Positions 1-5,684 of a stretch of DNA of 5,684 nt are shown here, piece by piece. Source of the DNA: Thermoplasmata archaeon (GTDB taxonomy: Archaea > Thermoplasmatota > Thermoplasmata > Thermoplasmatales > Thermoplasmataceae); NCBI GenBank assembly GCA_021850745.1, contig JAJZKX010000142.1:1-5684 (forward strand), in the 5' to 3' direction. How positions within the stretch are numbered: the stretch's first letter is position 1; each line of letters opens with the position of its first letter. The position numbers and the translations under genes are program-made. The notes beneath the pieces were generated by a model that had not been told where the DNA came from, did not search any database, and saw only the letters and a list, made by a program, of their open reading frames with translations.

Positions 1-40
1 ATTAACGAGGCTAAAATATCTTATCCTTCTGTAACCAAAC

Positions 41-460
41 TCAGGTAACTGAGCAAAGTTGTGACTTGATTGTCTTAGCAACACGTTCAAGTTCTTCCGC
101 CGTGGTTCCCTTTCTATCCCATGAAAGTCTCCTCTCGCAGAATCGTGGTATCACGTGAACATGGTAATGGAACACAACCTGGTTTGCACACCTTCCGTTA
201 TTCTGACCTATGTTCATTCCATCAGCCCCGGTTGCCTTCATCACTATTGGAGCGAGTTTCCTGGCCATCTTGTGGACTTCGAGGTAATACTGCTCATCCA
301 CAGTGAAAATATCCCTGAAGTGTTTTTTCGGTATGACAAGAATATGCCCCTCTTCAACCGGGGCATGATCCATGAATGAGATTGCCATATCATTTTCCGT
401 GATTATCGATGCATTCCTTCTGCCAATTACCTCTCTGCAGAATACACAGTCCTCTTCCAT
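41..460 (-). CDS. HIT-family (histidine triad) nucleotide hydrolase/transferase
   Basis: A complete 139-residue protein, the usual length for the HINT/FHIT-like HIT superfamily. The triad HYHVHVIPR lies at residues 98-106. In this family the middle His (here H100) attacks the alpha-phosphate of nucleotide conjugates such as AMP-lysine or dinucleoside polyphosphates. C5-x-x-C8 near the N-terminus, with H47 and H98, matches the structural zinc site of many archaeal and bacterial HIT proteins. The segments FMDHAPVEEGHILVIPKKH (29-47) and DGMNIGQNNG (80-89) are the typical beta-strand and nucleotide-binding regions. The ATG at 460 is chosen because the zinc CxxC follows at once and a TATA-like box lies about 29 bases upstream. 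No Shine-Dalgarno sequence precedes it, consistent with a leaderless mRNA. The protein is probably cytosolic; its exact substrate cannot be read from sequence. Family assignment is very secure. Confidence 0.95.
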   Translation of the reverse strand: MEEDCVFCREVIGRRNASIITENDMAISFMDHAPVEEGHILVIPKKHFRDIFTVDEQYYLEVHKMARKLAPIVMKATGADGMNIGQNNGRCANQVVFHYHVHVIPRFCERRLSWDRKGTTAEELERVAKTIKSQLCSVT

Positions 461-485
461 CTGTTGAGTTAGATCGCAACCTTGC

Positions 486-493
486 TATAAACT
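486..493 (-). promoter_or_regulatory. TATA-like box for the HIT gene
   Basis: Read on the minus strand the site is AGTTTATA. Its centre is about 29 bases upstream of the HIT start codon, where an archaeal TATA box would place transcription within a few bases of the ATG. The bases just before the start (aactcaacag) show no ribosome-binding site, which supports a leaderless or near-leaderless transcript. Position and composition are seen; function is inferred. Confidence 0.5.
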
Positions 494-540
494 TGATTCA
501 TCTTAATCCGGGGTCCGGAAGATAGTTGGAGAGGCTAGGC

Positions 541-1115
541 TCACTCCATCTTTGCACAAATTGCATGCATCTGGGCACTCATGCCGGCAATTCCGGGATC
601 GGCCGCCATATGCTCATGTGCGTCAAGGAGGTTCTTCCGGGCCACCTGGTCTTTTCTTGCAGGGATGTCCACATTTTTCCTATTGGCCCCTATCCCCTTA
701 GGGACACCTGCTAGTTCCCTTATTGCCCTGCCCCTATTGCCGGTTCCCTCTATCTGTGAAAGTGGACCAGCAAGGCGGAGGACTGAGTCATATGCCTCAT
801 TGTCGAGGAATGGAAGATCCTGAATGTCTCCCACGCATGATTTCCTTATCCTTCCTAGTTGCGAACTCAATATTGGCATGGATGAGATCAACATCTCAAC
901 TTCGCATCCCGTGCCGGCAAATTACAATGAATAGCGTCCTGGACCGCTTCCGGCATCAAGCGGTACCGCACCCGGGGGAAGATGCATTTCCGCATACCTG
1001 ATCGTGGCATTGAGCTCTAGTTTGTGGTATGCACCCGGTGCCAATCTTTACCATCCGTATTCTACGCCATATGTTTATCAGTCAATCTTGTTTCGACGCT
1101 CTTCCGCTATTCCAT
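541..1115 (-). pseudogene. Decayed class I SAM-dependent methyltransferase
   Basis: The minus strand carries a recognisable but broken Rossmann-fold methyltransferase. Motif I, LDAGSGPGRYSL, lies at 960-925 and is followed at once by an in-frame TAA (924-922), where relatives usually have Glu. The same frame continues through CEVEMLISSMP (motif II, with the expected acidic residue replaced by Ile), then GDIQDLPF and YDSVLRLAGPLSQI (motifs III/IV), and stops at 541. Upstream, DWHRVHTT (1046-1023) fits the family's N-terminal region but is in another frame, so a frameshift lies near 1021. TAG codons occur at 1064-1062 and two codons after the probable ancestral ATG at 1115. Relatives are usually about 250 residues; here about 190 codons remain, so the C-terminal substrate region appears lost. 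The substrate is unknown. Downstream, the HIT gene is in the same direction. The methyltransferase identity is well supported by motif order; the ancestral start is a guess. Confidence 0.8.
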
Positions 1116-1133
1116 GAGTCGGTTTAATGAAGT

Positions 1134-1142
1134 GGTTATACT
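1134..1142 (-). promoter_or_regulatory. Possible fossil TATA box of the decayed methyltransferase
   Basis: On the minus strand the sequence is AGTATAACC, centred about 23 bases upstream of the ATG at 1115 that I take as the ancestral methyltransferase start. The spacing is slightly short for an archaeal TATA box serving a leaderless gene. It faces away from the mrp promoter, so the two genes would have been divergently transcribed. Support is positional only. Confidence 0.3.
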
Positions 1143-1210
1143 TGACGGTCCTGATGAAGTGGATTCTGCGACAAGCCCCCTCCAGATTGTCAGAATAGAG
1201 GCTCAATCAA

Positions 1211-1220
1211 TTCTAAAATA
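1211..1220 (+). promoter_or_regulatory. TATA-like box for mrp
   Basis: TTCTAAAATA lies with its A/T-rich core (1213-1220) about 26 bases before the mrp ATG at 1243. This is the distance at which archaeal transcription would begin on or next to the start codon. The bases before the ATG (caatcagtggctgc) contain no Shine-Dalgarno match, so a leaderless transcript is likely. This also favours the ATG at 1243 over the in-frame ATG at 1264. Confidence 0.5.
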
Positions 1221-1242
1221 GGATAATGCAATCAGTGGCTGC

Positions 1243-2088
1243 ATGGCGAAAGGCACGATCAAGATGGATAATCCACCTCCACCACCCGTGATACAGGCTC
1301 CAGGAAAATCCGTGAAATATAAGGGCGTGAAACATACAATACTAGTAATGAGCGGAAAAGGCGGCGTTGGAAAATCAACAATTGCTGTTAATCTTGCTGT
1401 CACCCTGTCCGATCTGGGATTCAGGGTTGGACTTGTGGATGCAGATATTAACGGGCCGGATGACCCGAAGTTACTTGGTGTGGAAAATGAGAAAGTGTAC
1501 GCGGATGAGAAAGGAATTGTTCCGGTTGAAACAAAGTATGGCCCGAGAGTCATTTCCATGGCCTTTCTGCTGCCATCCCAGGACACTGCGGTGATCTGGA
1601 GAGGCGCCCTGAGACACAAGGCTGTGCAACAGTTCCTTGAAGATGTCATTTGGGACAACATGGACTATGTCATCCTTGACTTCCCGCCTGGAACTGGTGA
1701 TGAAGCACTTACGGTGGCACAACTCATACCAGACTCAGATGGTGCTGTGATCGTCATAACCCCTCAGGATCTTGCAATACTCGACGCCGTAAAGGCCATC
1801 AATTTTGCCGGTCAGCTAAAGATGAAAGTTCTCGGGCTTATCGAGAACATGAGCGGTTTTGTCTGCCCTCACTGTGGTGAGAAAACTGACCTCTTCAAGT
1901 CTGGCACGATAGGAAAGGTGGCAGAGAAGTACGGTGTGGAGTTGCTTGGAAGCCTGCCTTTTGTTCCTGATGTCGTATTGAATGCTGACAATGGGGTTCC
2001 AGCCGTAAGGTCTAGCAAAGACATCCAGGATACTTTCATAGAGATCGCCAAAGCGCTGATAAACAAGACGGCGGAAAGTGTGAAATAG
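1243..2088 (+). CDS. mrp: Mrp/NBP35 (ApbC)-type P-loop ATPase, Fe-S cluster carrier
   Basis: A complete 281-residue ATPase of the SIMIBI class (Mrp/NBP35/ApbC family), which binds Fe-S clusters and delivers them to apoproteins in the cytosol, usually as a dimer. A proline-rich N-terminal tail (PPPPP at 11-15) precedes the deviant Walker A motif SGKGGVGKST (37-46), which carries the signature Lys near its start (K39). VDADINGPDDPKLLG (65-79) is the switch I/Mrp signature and DFPPGTGDE (146-154) the Walker B/switch II region. ITPQ (172-175) and ENMSGFVCPHCG (201-212) follow. The pair C208/C211 is the conserved CxxC that holds a bridging cluster between monomers. Length and motif order match stand-alone archaeal homologues without an N-terminal DUF59 domain. 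The ATG at 1243 is supported by the upstream TATA-like box; M8 is the alternative. Both flanks are decayed genes, so no operon partner is evident. The specific recipient proteins cannot be inferred. Confidence 0.96.
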   Translation: MAKGTIKMDNPPPPPVIQAPGKSVKYKGVKHTILVMSGKGGVGKSTIAVNLAVTLSDLGFRVGLVDADINGPDDPKLLGVENEKVYADEKGIVPVETKYGPRVISMAFLLPSQDTAVIWRGALRHKAVQQFLEDVIWDNMDYVILDFPPGTGDEALTVAQLIPDSDGAVIVITPQDLAILDAVKAINFAGQLKMKVLGLIENMSGFVCPHCGEKTDLFKSGTIGKVAEKYGVELLGSLPFVPDVVLNADNGVPAVRSSKDIQDTFIEIAKALINKTAESVK

Positions 2089-2718
2089 TCCGCATTCAGT
2101 TCACAATGTTGATTGCTCACGTGCATGCTCAAGCGTTTATTTGCGACATACCCTTGCCTTATCATGCGCCTAAAACGACACGGTTCCCATCAATACAAGG
2201 GCTAACCAGACCGTTAAAGACTTTGAAGGAGCCGTGGGTGATCACCAGAATCGACGGGACAAGGGAACCTAATGAGAAAATTCCAAAGATATTGATCATG
2301 CTTGGGTACAAGCCTCCTTGCATCAGGAAAACTGGAAACCGTTGTCAGAAGGCTTACGACCATGGGATAGCCCATCAACCTCATGGAAAAGGCGCAAAAC
2401 GGGCCTTCATCATCTCAGTGGGTGTTATACTTTAGTTTGGGTTTCAAGTGATCCAGGAATATGATCCCATGGTGTGAATACCTATGTTCCTGGTGCATTT
2501 GCCACAAAAAATGCAGGAGAACGATTGATGGCGGGTACCACAGGTACGCTGAGCGGCAAGAGAGGGGGCAGCCACTCTGCCAGCAACATAATCAAAAGCA
2601 ACCTGGAACATATGTGAGATCATGGGACCTCTTCCCCCATGTGATGGAGATTAACTCGCCAACAACGATTGCTGCAATAACCGGGTCAAATACCCAGCCA
2701 ATACCATAAGAGGCCGCG
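2089..2718. other. Region without an intact gene; possible decayed membrane-protein gene on the minus strand
   Basis: No intact gene is recognised between mrp and the transposase remnant. The most protein-like reading is on the minus strand: an open segment (2718 to about 2596) with SYGIGWVFDPVIAAIVVGEL, hydrophobic enough to cross a membrane. After a frame change near 2596 comes a second hydrophobic run containing LLLIMLLAEWLPPLLPLSVP. Further along the same strand, around 2310-2165, another frame gives a hydrophobic stretch (INIFGIFSLGSLVPSILVI). These pieces would fit a broken multi-spanning membrane protein, but I cannot name a family. On the plus strand, readings at 2106-2435 and 2461-2709 have no recognisable motif and are rich in Cys, His and Arg, typical of chance frames. 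A TATA-like GTTTATTT (about 2135-2142) sits about 25 bases before an ATG at 2164, but that frame stops after 13 codons. No strong terminator is seen after mrp. Confidence 0.35.
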
Positions 2719-3560
2719 CTATTTGACCCACACCCTCCTTACAAGGGTGACCGTGACATGCGAGGAGTGAAACACCCTCTTCGTGAAAGCATAAGGATAT
2801 CCAATCGGTGATCTTTTTTGCGATCTCCTGATATTTCTCCTCACAGATCCCACAGACAGTTCATGGTTTCTGACAGATCCGTCCATTGTGCCAGCAGTGT
2901 CCCTTGGATAATGACCGAAGTAACCCCTGCCCCTGTGGACTATGATTCCACGCTTTGGAAGACCGCCCCCTGTGTCATGATCCTTTGCTGTGGTGACAGA
3001 ACAGGACCGTATCACGGGAACAGTATCGTTGTCATCCGTGATTGTATGGCTCTTGTAACCGAAGAACGTTCTGCTTTTCTTCTTCGTGAATGAGCCGCCC
3101 TGGATCCACGGGCCTTTCATTCCTCTCTTGGTGCATCATGCTTCACATGACAGGGATCTGATGTTATGAAACTGGCATCCTACGCAGATACCTTCTTCAC
3201 CTTTTTGCCTTTCAATTGGAGCTGTCCCTGTAATTCATTCCATATGATCCTGCCCCATCCTGTCTTCGACATAGTTCAAGAAATTCATGAATGATATGCG
3301 GCCATGCATGAGTGTTTCCGCCTGTTAATCCGCAGGATTGTACAGGGACCGGGGATAAAGTGCCTTCATCAGTGTTATGACGGGAGTATTCAGCCTTCCT
3401 CCCCCTGTCTGTGCCACAATGGCACAGATCATTCAGGAGTTTCAGGAAAGGCAGTCCACCCTGTCGGATCCTTCGCGAATGCAAGTGGGGCCTTGATTGC
3501 ATTTATTCTGTATTTTTCCTCCGGGACTTGGTCAAGAAGACTGCTAATTCAGTAAAATGG
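2719..3560 (-). pseudogene. Degenerate IS5-like DDE transposase (insertion-sequence remnant)
   Basis: Pieces of one IS5-family transposase can be followed across several frames on the minus strand, in the correct order. They are TLMKALYPRSLYNPAD (about 3375-3325), RISFMNFLNY (3300-3271), WNELQGQLQ (from 3242), DASFITSDP (from 3179), then GSFTKKKSRTFFGYKSHT, VIRSCSVTTAKDHD, GRGYFG and RSPIGYPYAFTKRVFH, ending at a stop at 2719. The first catalytic Asp survives (DASF, 3179-3177), but a TAG (3182-3180) precedes it. The second Asp, expected in the RDRGYFG-type motif, is Gly (codon at 2931-2929). The catalytic Glu, expected just before the PYAF segment, is Gly (codon at 2802-2800). Frameshifts lie near 3370, 3320, 3245 and 3100, and about 15 residues seem deleted before WNEL. 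The element cannot encode an active enzyme. I did not find clear terminal inverted repeats or a target duplication, so the ends are approximate. Family assignment is confident; the subgroup is not determined. Confidence 0.85.
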
Positions 3561-3718
3561 CTATTTCATGAATAAATGTTATCGTGGCATAACCCGTTCA
3601 GAATGGAGTGCTTTTAGTAATCCTCAGTTGGTATTTTGTTGGTTCCGTATCCTGGTTAACGCAATCAGGCTGGACACCTTCCCAATTTCGTGCATATAGA
3701 TAATCGAATCACCTGTAG
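3561..3718. other. Short gene-free stretch between the IS remnant and the 195-residue protein gene
   Basis: No coding signal is seen in this stretch. It lies downstream of the minus-strand gene ending at 3719 and upstream of the first recognisable transposase codons, so it may contain the outer end of the decayed insertion sequence and the transcription end of the envelope gene. A weak inverted pair, GTTATcgtgGCATAAC (about 3579-3594), could be part of a hairpin or an eroded terminal repeat, but it is too short to assign. Confidence 0.3.
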
Positions 3719-4306
3719 TCACATTTGCATTATAACCGCCTCCGCAATATTGTTAATGTCTACAGGGGCATTACCAACATATGCAAGGAGGAACGTATAA
3801 CTCCCACTGAAGCCCACGGATACCTTATACGGAATGATCGAGACTCCCTGAAAATAAAAATAGGTAAATCCAAGCTTGGATAGATTGACAGAGATGCTGT
3901 CTTTCGATTTGTTGCCACTCCAAGTAGTGTGGTACCTGGCATAATAGTGAGAATAAAAGCTACTGCTACTGTCGTTGCTGGACATCTTGAACTCCAAAAG
4001 CTCGAAATAACCATCTGAGGTGCTGTTGTAGTAGGCATATTCCCCGGAAACAATGCCGGAGTTATAGGCAAGTGCGCTTCCATTGGTTGGGCCTGGGTTC
4101 CCCCGCTCTTCAAAGTTGGCGTTGATTCCTGAGGCACTTGAGATGTCGGAAGAAGATGGGAACCCGAATGTAGCCTCTGAGGATCCTCTTTCCAAAACAT
4201 GGAGAAAGGGAGCAAAGATGATTCCCATTATTACAACGAAAACAGCAAGGGTGACGATGATCCCCAATCCCTTGGCAACTGAATACTGTCTTAGAACCAT
4301 ATGCAC
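3719..4306 (-). CDS. Uncharacterised exported/membrane-anchored protein with one N-terminal membrane segment
   Basis: A complete 195-residue protein that I do not recognise. A short basic N-terminus (R6, K12) is followed by a strong hydrophobic helix at about 14-35 (GLGIIVTLAVFVVIMGIIFA), best read as a signal anchor or signal peptide with the rest outside the cell. The remainder is rich in Ser, Tyr, Gly and Asn, has no Cys, and carries several N-glycosylation sequons (N75-G-S, N94-S-T, N111-D-S, N132-K-S, N141-L-S), as is common in surface proteins of acidophilic archaea. The C-terminal third is predicted beta-rich (LGFTYFYFQGVSIIPYKVSV). The frame begins with GTG at 4306; an in-frame ATG at 4300 is an equally plausible start and would shorten the protein by two residues. 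It lies 206 bases downstream of the larger surface protein in the same direction, but an oligo-T tract between them suggests separate transcripts. An envelope location is likely; function is unknown. Confidence 0.75.
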   Translation of the reverse strand: MHMVLRQYSVAKGLGIIVTLAVFVVIMGIIFAPFLHVLERGSSEATFGFPSSSDISSASGINANFEERGNPGPTNGSALAYNSGIVSGEYAYYNSTSDGYFELLEFKMSSNDSSSSFYSHYYARYHTTWSGNKSKDSISVNLSKLGFTYFYFQGVSIIPYKVSVGFSGSYTFLLAYVGNAPVDINNIAEAVIMQM

Positions 4307-4443
4307 CTGTCTCTAGTTTTTGAACACAGACTGTGGCCACTTAGGGGATTAAGTACAGGTAAGCCTAGTGTGGAGCCATGGACAGAATTGCTAGGGTGAC
4401 CAGTAATTACAGAACCCTGAATAGTGGCACTGCCACATCTTCC

Positions 4444-4460
4444 GCTTATCCGCGATAAGC
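4444..4460. repeat. Perfect 7-bp inverted repeat (possible hairpin or operator)
   Basis: GCTTATC and GATAAGC are exact reverse complements separated by CGC. In minus-strand transcription the site lies just after the oligo-T tract that follows the large surface-protein gene, and about 140 bases before the start of the 195-residue protein gene. It could be a small RNA hairpin at a transcript end or a dimeric regulator site for the downstream gene. The symmetry is seen; the role is not known. Confidence 0.4.
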
Positions 4461-4473
4461 AAAAGATGAAGCT

Positions 4474-4481
4474 AAAAAAAA
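4474..4481 (-). terminator. Oligo-T transcription terminator after the large surface-protein gene
   Basis: Eight A residues on the plus strand read as T8 in the minus-strand transcript, beginning about 32 bases after the stop codon of the surface-protein gene. Archaeal RNA polymerase commonly terminates at such T tracts without needing a stem-loop. A second T-rich patch (catcttttgc on the minus strand) follows closely. The position suits termination between the two envelope genes. Confidence 0.55.
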
Positions 4482-4512
4482 GTGCCAATGCGAACAATGC
4501 CCACAAGCGGGA

Positions 4513-5684
4513 TCACCTTCTCTTTCTCATGAACGCAAGCGCCGACACGATCGCCACGGCCAATATCACTACTCCAGATATTCCATATAGCTCATCTGCA
4601 GACATTCCAGATGCCGGGGATGATTTCTTGATGGGCGAGAATGTGATGGTAATTGATGTGGTTCCATTGACAGTTATCGAACCAGACGACGAACCAGAAA
4701 CAGAATACCCCGAGACGTTACCGATGGTAAAAGAATATGTTCCATTGGGGGCCGTGAATGTGATGGTGTCTGTAGTAGATGATTTGTTTGCTCCGTTGAA
4801 GTTCACATACCATAGCGTGCCAGAAGGAAGGCCAGTTTCGGAGAACATTACAGTATAGCTTGCTGTGGCCAACTGGTAGAATTTTATGGACACAGACACC
4901 GATCCTCCGTTAACTGTGAATGAACCTGAAGCCGGTGAAGGTCTGAATGTCTTGTTGGACGAAGCAACCGAGTATGAATATGATCCATTTGGTTCCTGTA
5001 TGGATATTGTGCCGGATGTTGATGTGTAAGTCACGCCATTGCTCAAGTTGACATACCATTCCGTGCCTGCTGGGAGGCCTGACTCCGAGAATGATACGGT
5101 GTAATAAGACAGGGCTGTGCCGCCTTCCGGAATGTTTGTGGATGTAATGCTGGCAGTGAAACTGCCAGTTGTATTTGTCACATAAATAGCCACTAAAATC
5201 CCAGAATACATATCAAAGTAATAGCTCACATCTTGTCCATTCAATGAAAAAGCCACTCTATCCGTAAGAAACATTCCGTCAGGGGTGCTGATTTTTACTG
5301 AGGTGCTGACACTGGCATTTGGGCCCAGTGGGCTGGTACCGTTGTTCAGCTCTGATATCGGGCCCTTACCAAGCCAGATAGAGAAGTCATTCCAGTTAAT
5401 GTACAATACAGCAACGCTTGTTGATCCAGAAGGTGCGCCTTGACTAGTTATCCTCACTTCTACAGTATTGTTGGTCAAATTGACGGCAATTGCCTGGATT
5501 GTCAGATTACCGCTGGAATTACTGCCTTTGTAGACTGCGGTGACACTGTATTTTGCGTAGGCCCCGACGAATGCCCACACTGGAGGAGTTGTAGCGAATG
5601 GAGTGAATCTGACTGTCTGAACAACGTTGCTTCCACTGACAGTTATATTTCCGGACGGTGGTATTTGTGTATACCCACTTACGT
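4513..5684 (-). CDS. Large repeat-containing surface protein with C-terminal membrane anchor (5' part outside the window)
   Basis: The frame is open to the right edge, so the protein is partial: 389 residues are visible and its N-terminus lies beyond 5684. The GTG at 5580 is not a real start, because coding continues upstream through SGYTQIPPSGNITVSGSNVV, which resembles the end of a repeat unit. A central, Ser/Thr/Asn-rich beta domain (about 5580-5110) follows. Next come two tandem units of about 75 residues, each starting YTVxFSExGLPxGTxWYVN, passing through a PNGxYSxxxx core and ending near ITVNG...SITITFSP. A single membrane helix (LYGISGVVILAVAIVSALAF, 4590-4531) and a basic tail MRKRR end the protein, so the repeats should face outward. 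Numerous N-x-S/T sequons suggest glycosylation. Such repeats are known from thermopsin (A5 peptidase), S53-type and other cell-surface proteins of Thermoplasmata and related archaea. No catalytic domain is visible here, and one could lie in the missing part. Surface location is confident; molecular role is unknown. Confidence 0.9.
   Translation of the reverse strand, partial: VSGYTQIPPSGNITVSGSNVVQTVRFTPFATTPPVWAFVGAYAKYSVTAVYKGSNSSGNLTIQAIAVNLTNNTVEVRITSQGAPSGSTSVAVLYINWNDFSIWLGKGPISELNNGTSPLGPNASVSTSVKISTPDGMFLTDRVAFSLNGQDVSYYFDMYSGILVAIYVTNTTGSFTASITSTNIPEGGTALSYYTVSFSESGLPAGTEWYVNLSNGVTYTSTSGTISIQEPNGSYSYSVASSNKTFRPSPASGSFTVNGGSVSVSIKFYQLATASYTVMFSETGLPSGTLWYVNFNGANKSSTTDTITFTAPNGTYSFTIGNVSGYSVSGSSSGSITVNGTTSITITFSPIKKSSPASGMSADELYGISGVVILAVAIVSALAFMRKRR
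4639..5103 (-). repeat. Two tandem protein-level repeat units in the surface protein
   Basis: Unit 1 (5103-4879) and unit 2 (4857-4639) are offset by 82 codons. They share a Tyr-Thr-Val opening, FSE-GLP, G-T-W-YVN, an APNG/EPNG turn and a closing VNG strand. Divergence at the DNA level is substantial, so this is an old domain duplication rather than a recent copy. A third, partial unit end (S-G-N-I-T-V-x-G-S) is visible at about 5682-5599, separated from these two by a different domain. Confidence 0.85.

Noticed and set aside
1114..1221. Possible 35-residue plus-strand peptide (starting MSRFNEVVILDG) just before mrp; its frame is open from 1024.
   Set aside because: It overlaps the divergent promoter region and contains the mrp TATA-like box, has no recognised family, and its upstream part lies antisense to the decayed methyltransferase. 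Its composition is protein-like, so it is not fully excluded.
1203..1661. Long minus-strand reading frame opposite mrp.
   Set aside because: It lies antisense to the strongly conserved Walker A and switch regions of mrp. Its Ser/Pro/Thr-rich product is typical of a shadow frame.
2106..2435. 109-codon plus-strand frame after mrp.
   Set aside because: It has no recognisable motif, no supported start signal and chance-like composition. The competing minus-strand readings are more hydrophobic and protein-like.
2461..2709. 82-codon plus-strand frame with several Cys and His residues, superficially zinc-finger-like.
   Set aside because: The Cys/His spacing does not form regular zinc-binding pairs. 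The opposite strand carries a more convincing hydrophobic segment.
4291..4506. 71-codon minus-strand frame with a hydrophobic start (MWALFALALFFSFIF), resembling a small membrane protein.
   Set aside because: Its hydrophobic part is produced by the T-rich terminator tract. It runs through the hairpin and overlaps the start of the 195-residue protein gene, and the rest shows no family resemblance.
4424..4858. 144-codon plus-strand frame opposite the surface-protein gene.
   Set aside because: It is antisense to the conserved repeat and membrane-anchor codons of the surface protein, so it is a shadow.
4639..5103. Repetitive DNA considered as a possible CRISPR or satellite array.
   Set aside because: The repeats are only two, long (about 246 bp apart), diverged at DNA level and in frame, so they are protein domain repeats. 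No short direct repeats with regular spacers occur anywhere in the window.

Overview
The window looks archaeal, most likely from a member of the Thermoplasmata (Thermoplasma/Ferroplasma/Cuniculiplasma-like). Three signs point that way. There is an archaeal Mrp/NBP35-type scaffold ATPase. Intact genes have TATA-like boxes about 22-30 bases before start codons without Shine-Dalgarno sequences, as expected for leaderless transcripts. A large surface protein carries repeats of the type YTVxFSExGLPxGTxWYVN, common in thermopsin-like and other surface proteins of acidophilic archaea. The taxonomic placement is inference from family resemblance.

Layout from left to right: (1) a complete HIT-family protein on the minus strand (41-460); (2) a decayed class I SAM-dependent methyltransferase on the minus strand (about 541-1115), with stops, a frameshift and a lost C-terminus; (3) a short divergent control region (1116-1242), then an intact Mrp/NBP35 P-loop ATPase on the plus strand (1243-2088); (4) about 1.6 kb without an intact gene (2089-3718), containing an unassigned stretch (2089-2718) that may hold a decayed membrane-protein gene, and a heavily mutated IS5-like DDE transposase (about 2719-3560, minus strand) whose second Asp and catalytic Glu are both replaced by Gly; (5) two genes for exported or membrane-anchored proteins on the minus strand: a 195-residue protein with one N-terminal membrane segment (3719-4306) and a large repeat-containing surface protein with a C-terminal membrane anchor (4513 to the right edge, 5' part outside the window).

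The intact genes do not form one pathway. HIT and Mrp are housekeeping functions (nucleotide hydrolysis; Fe-S cluster carriage), and the right-hand pair belongs to the cell envelope. The middle is a graveyard of decayed genes, and its point changes are consistent with long neutral decay. I found no rRNA, tRNA, CRISPR array or intact mobile element. I do not see a convincing new multi-gene system. The least characterised material is the envelope gene pair and the unassigned stretch at 2089-2718.
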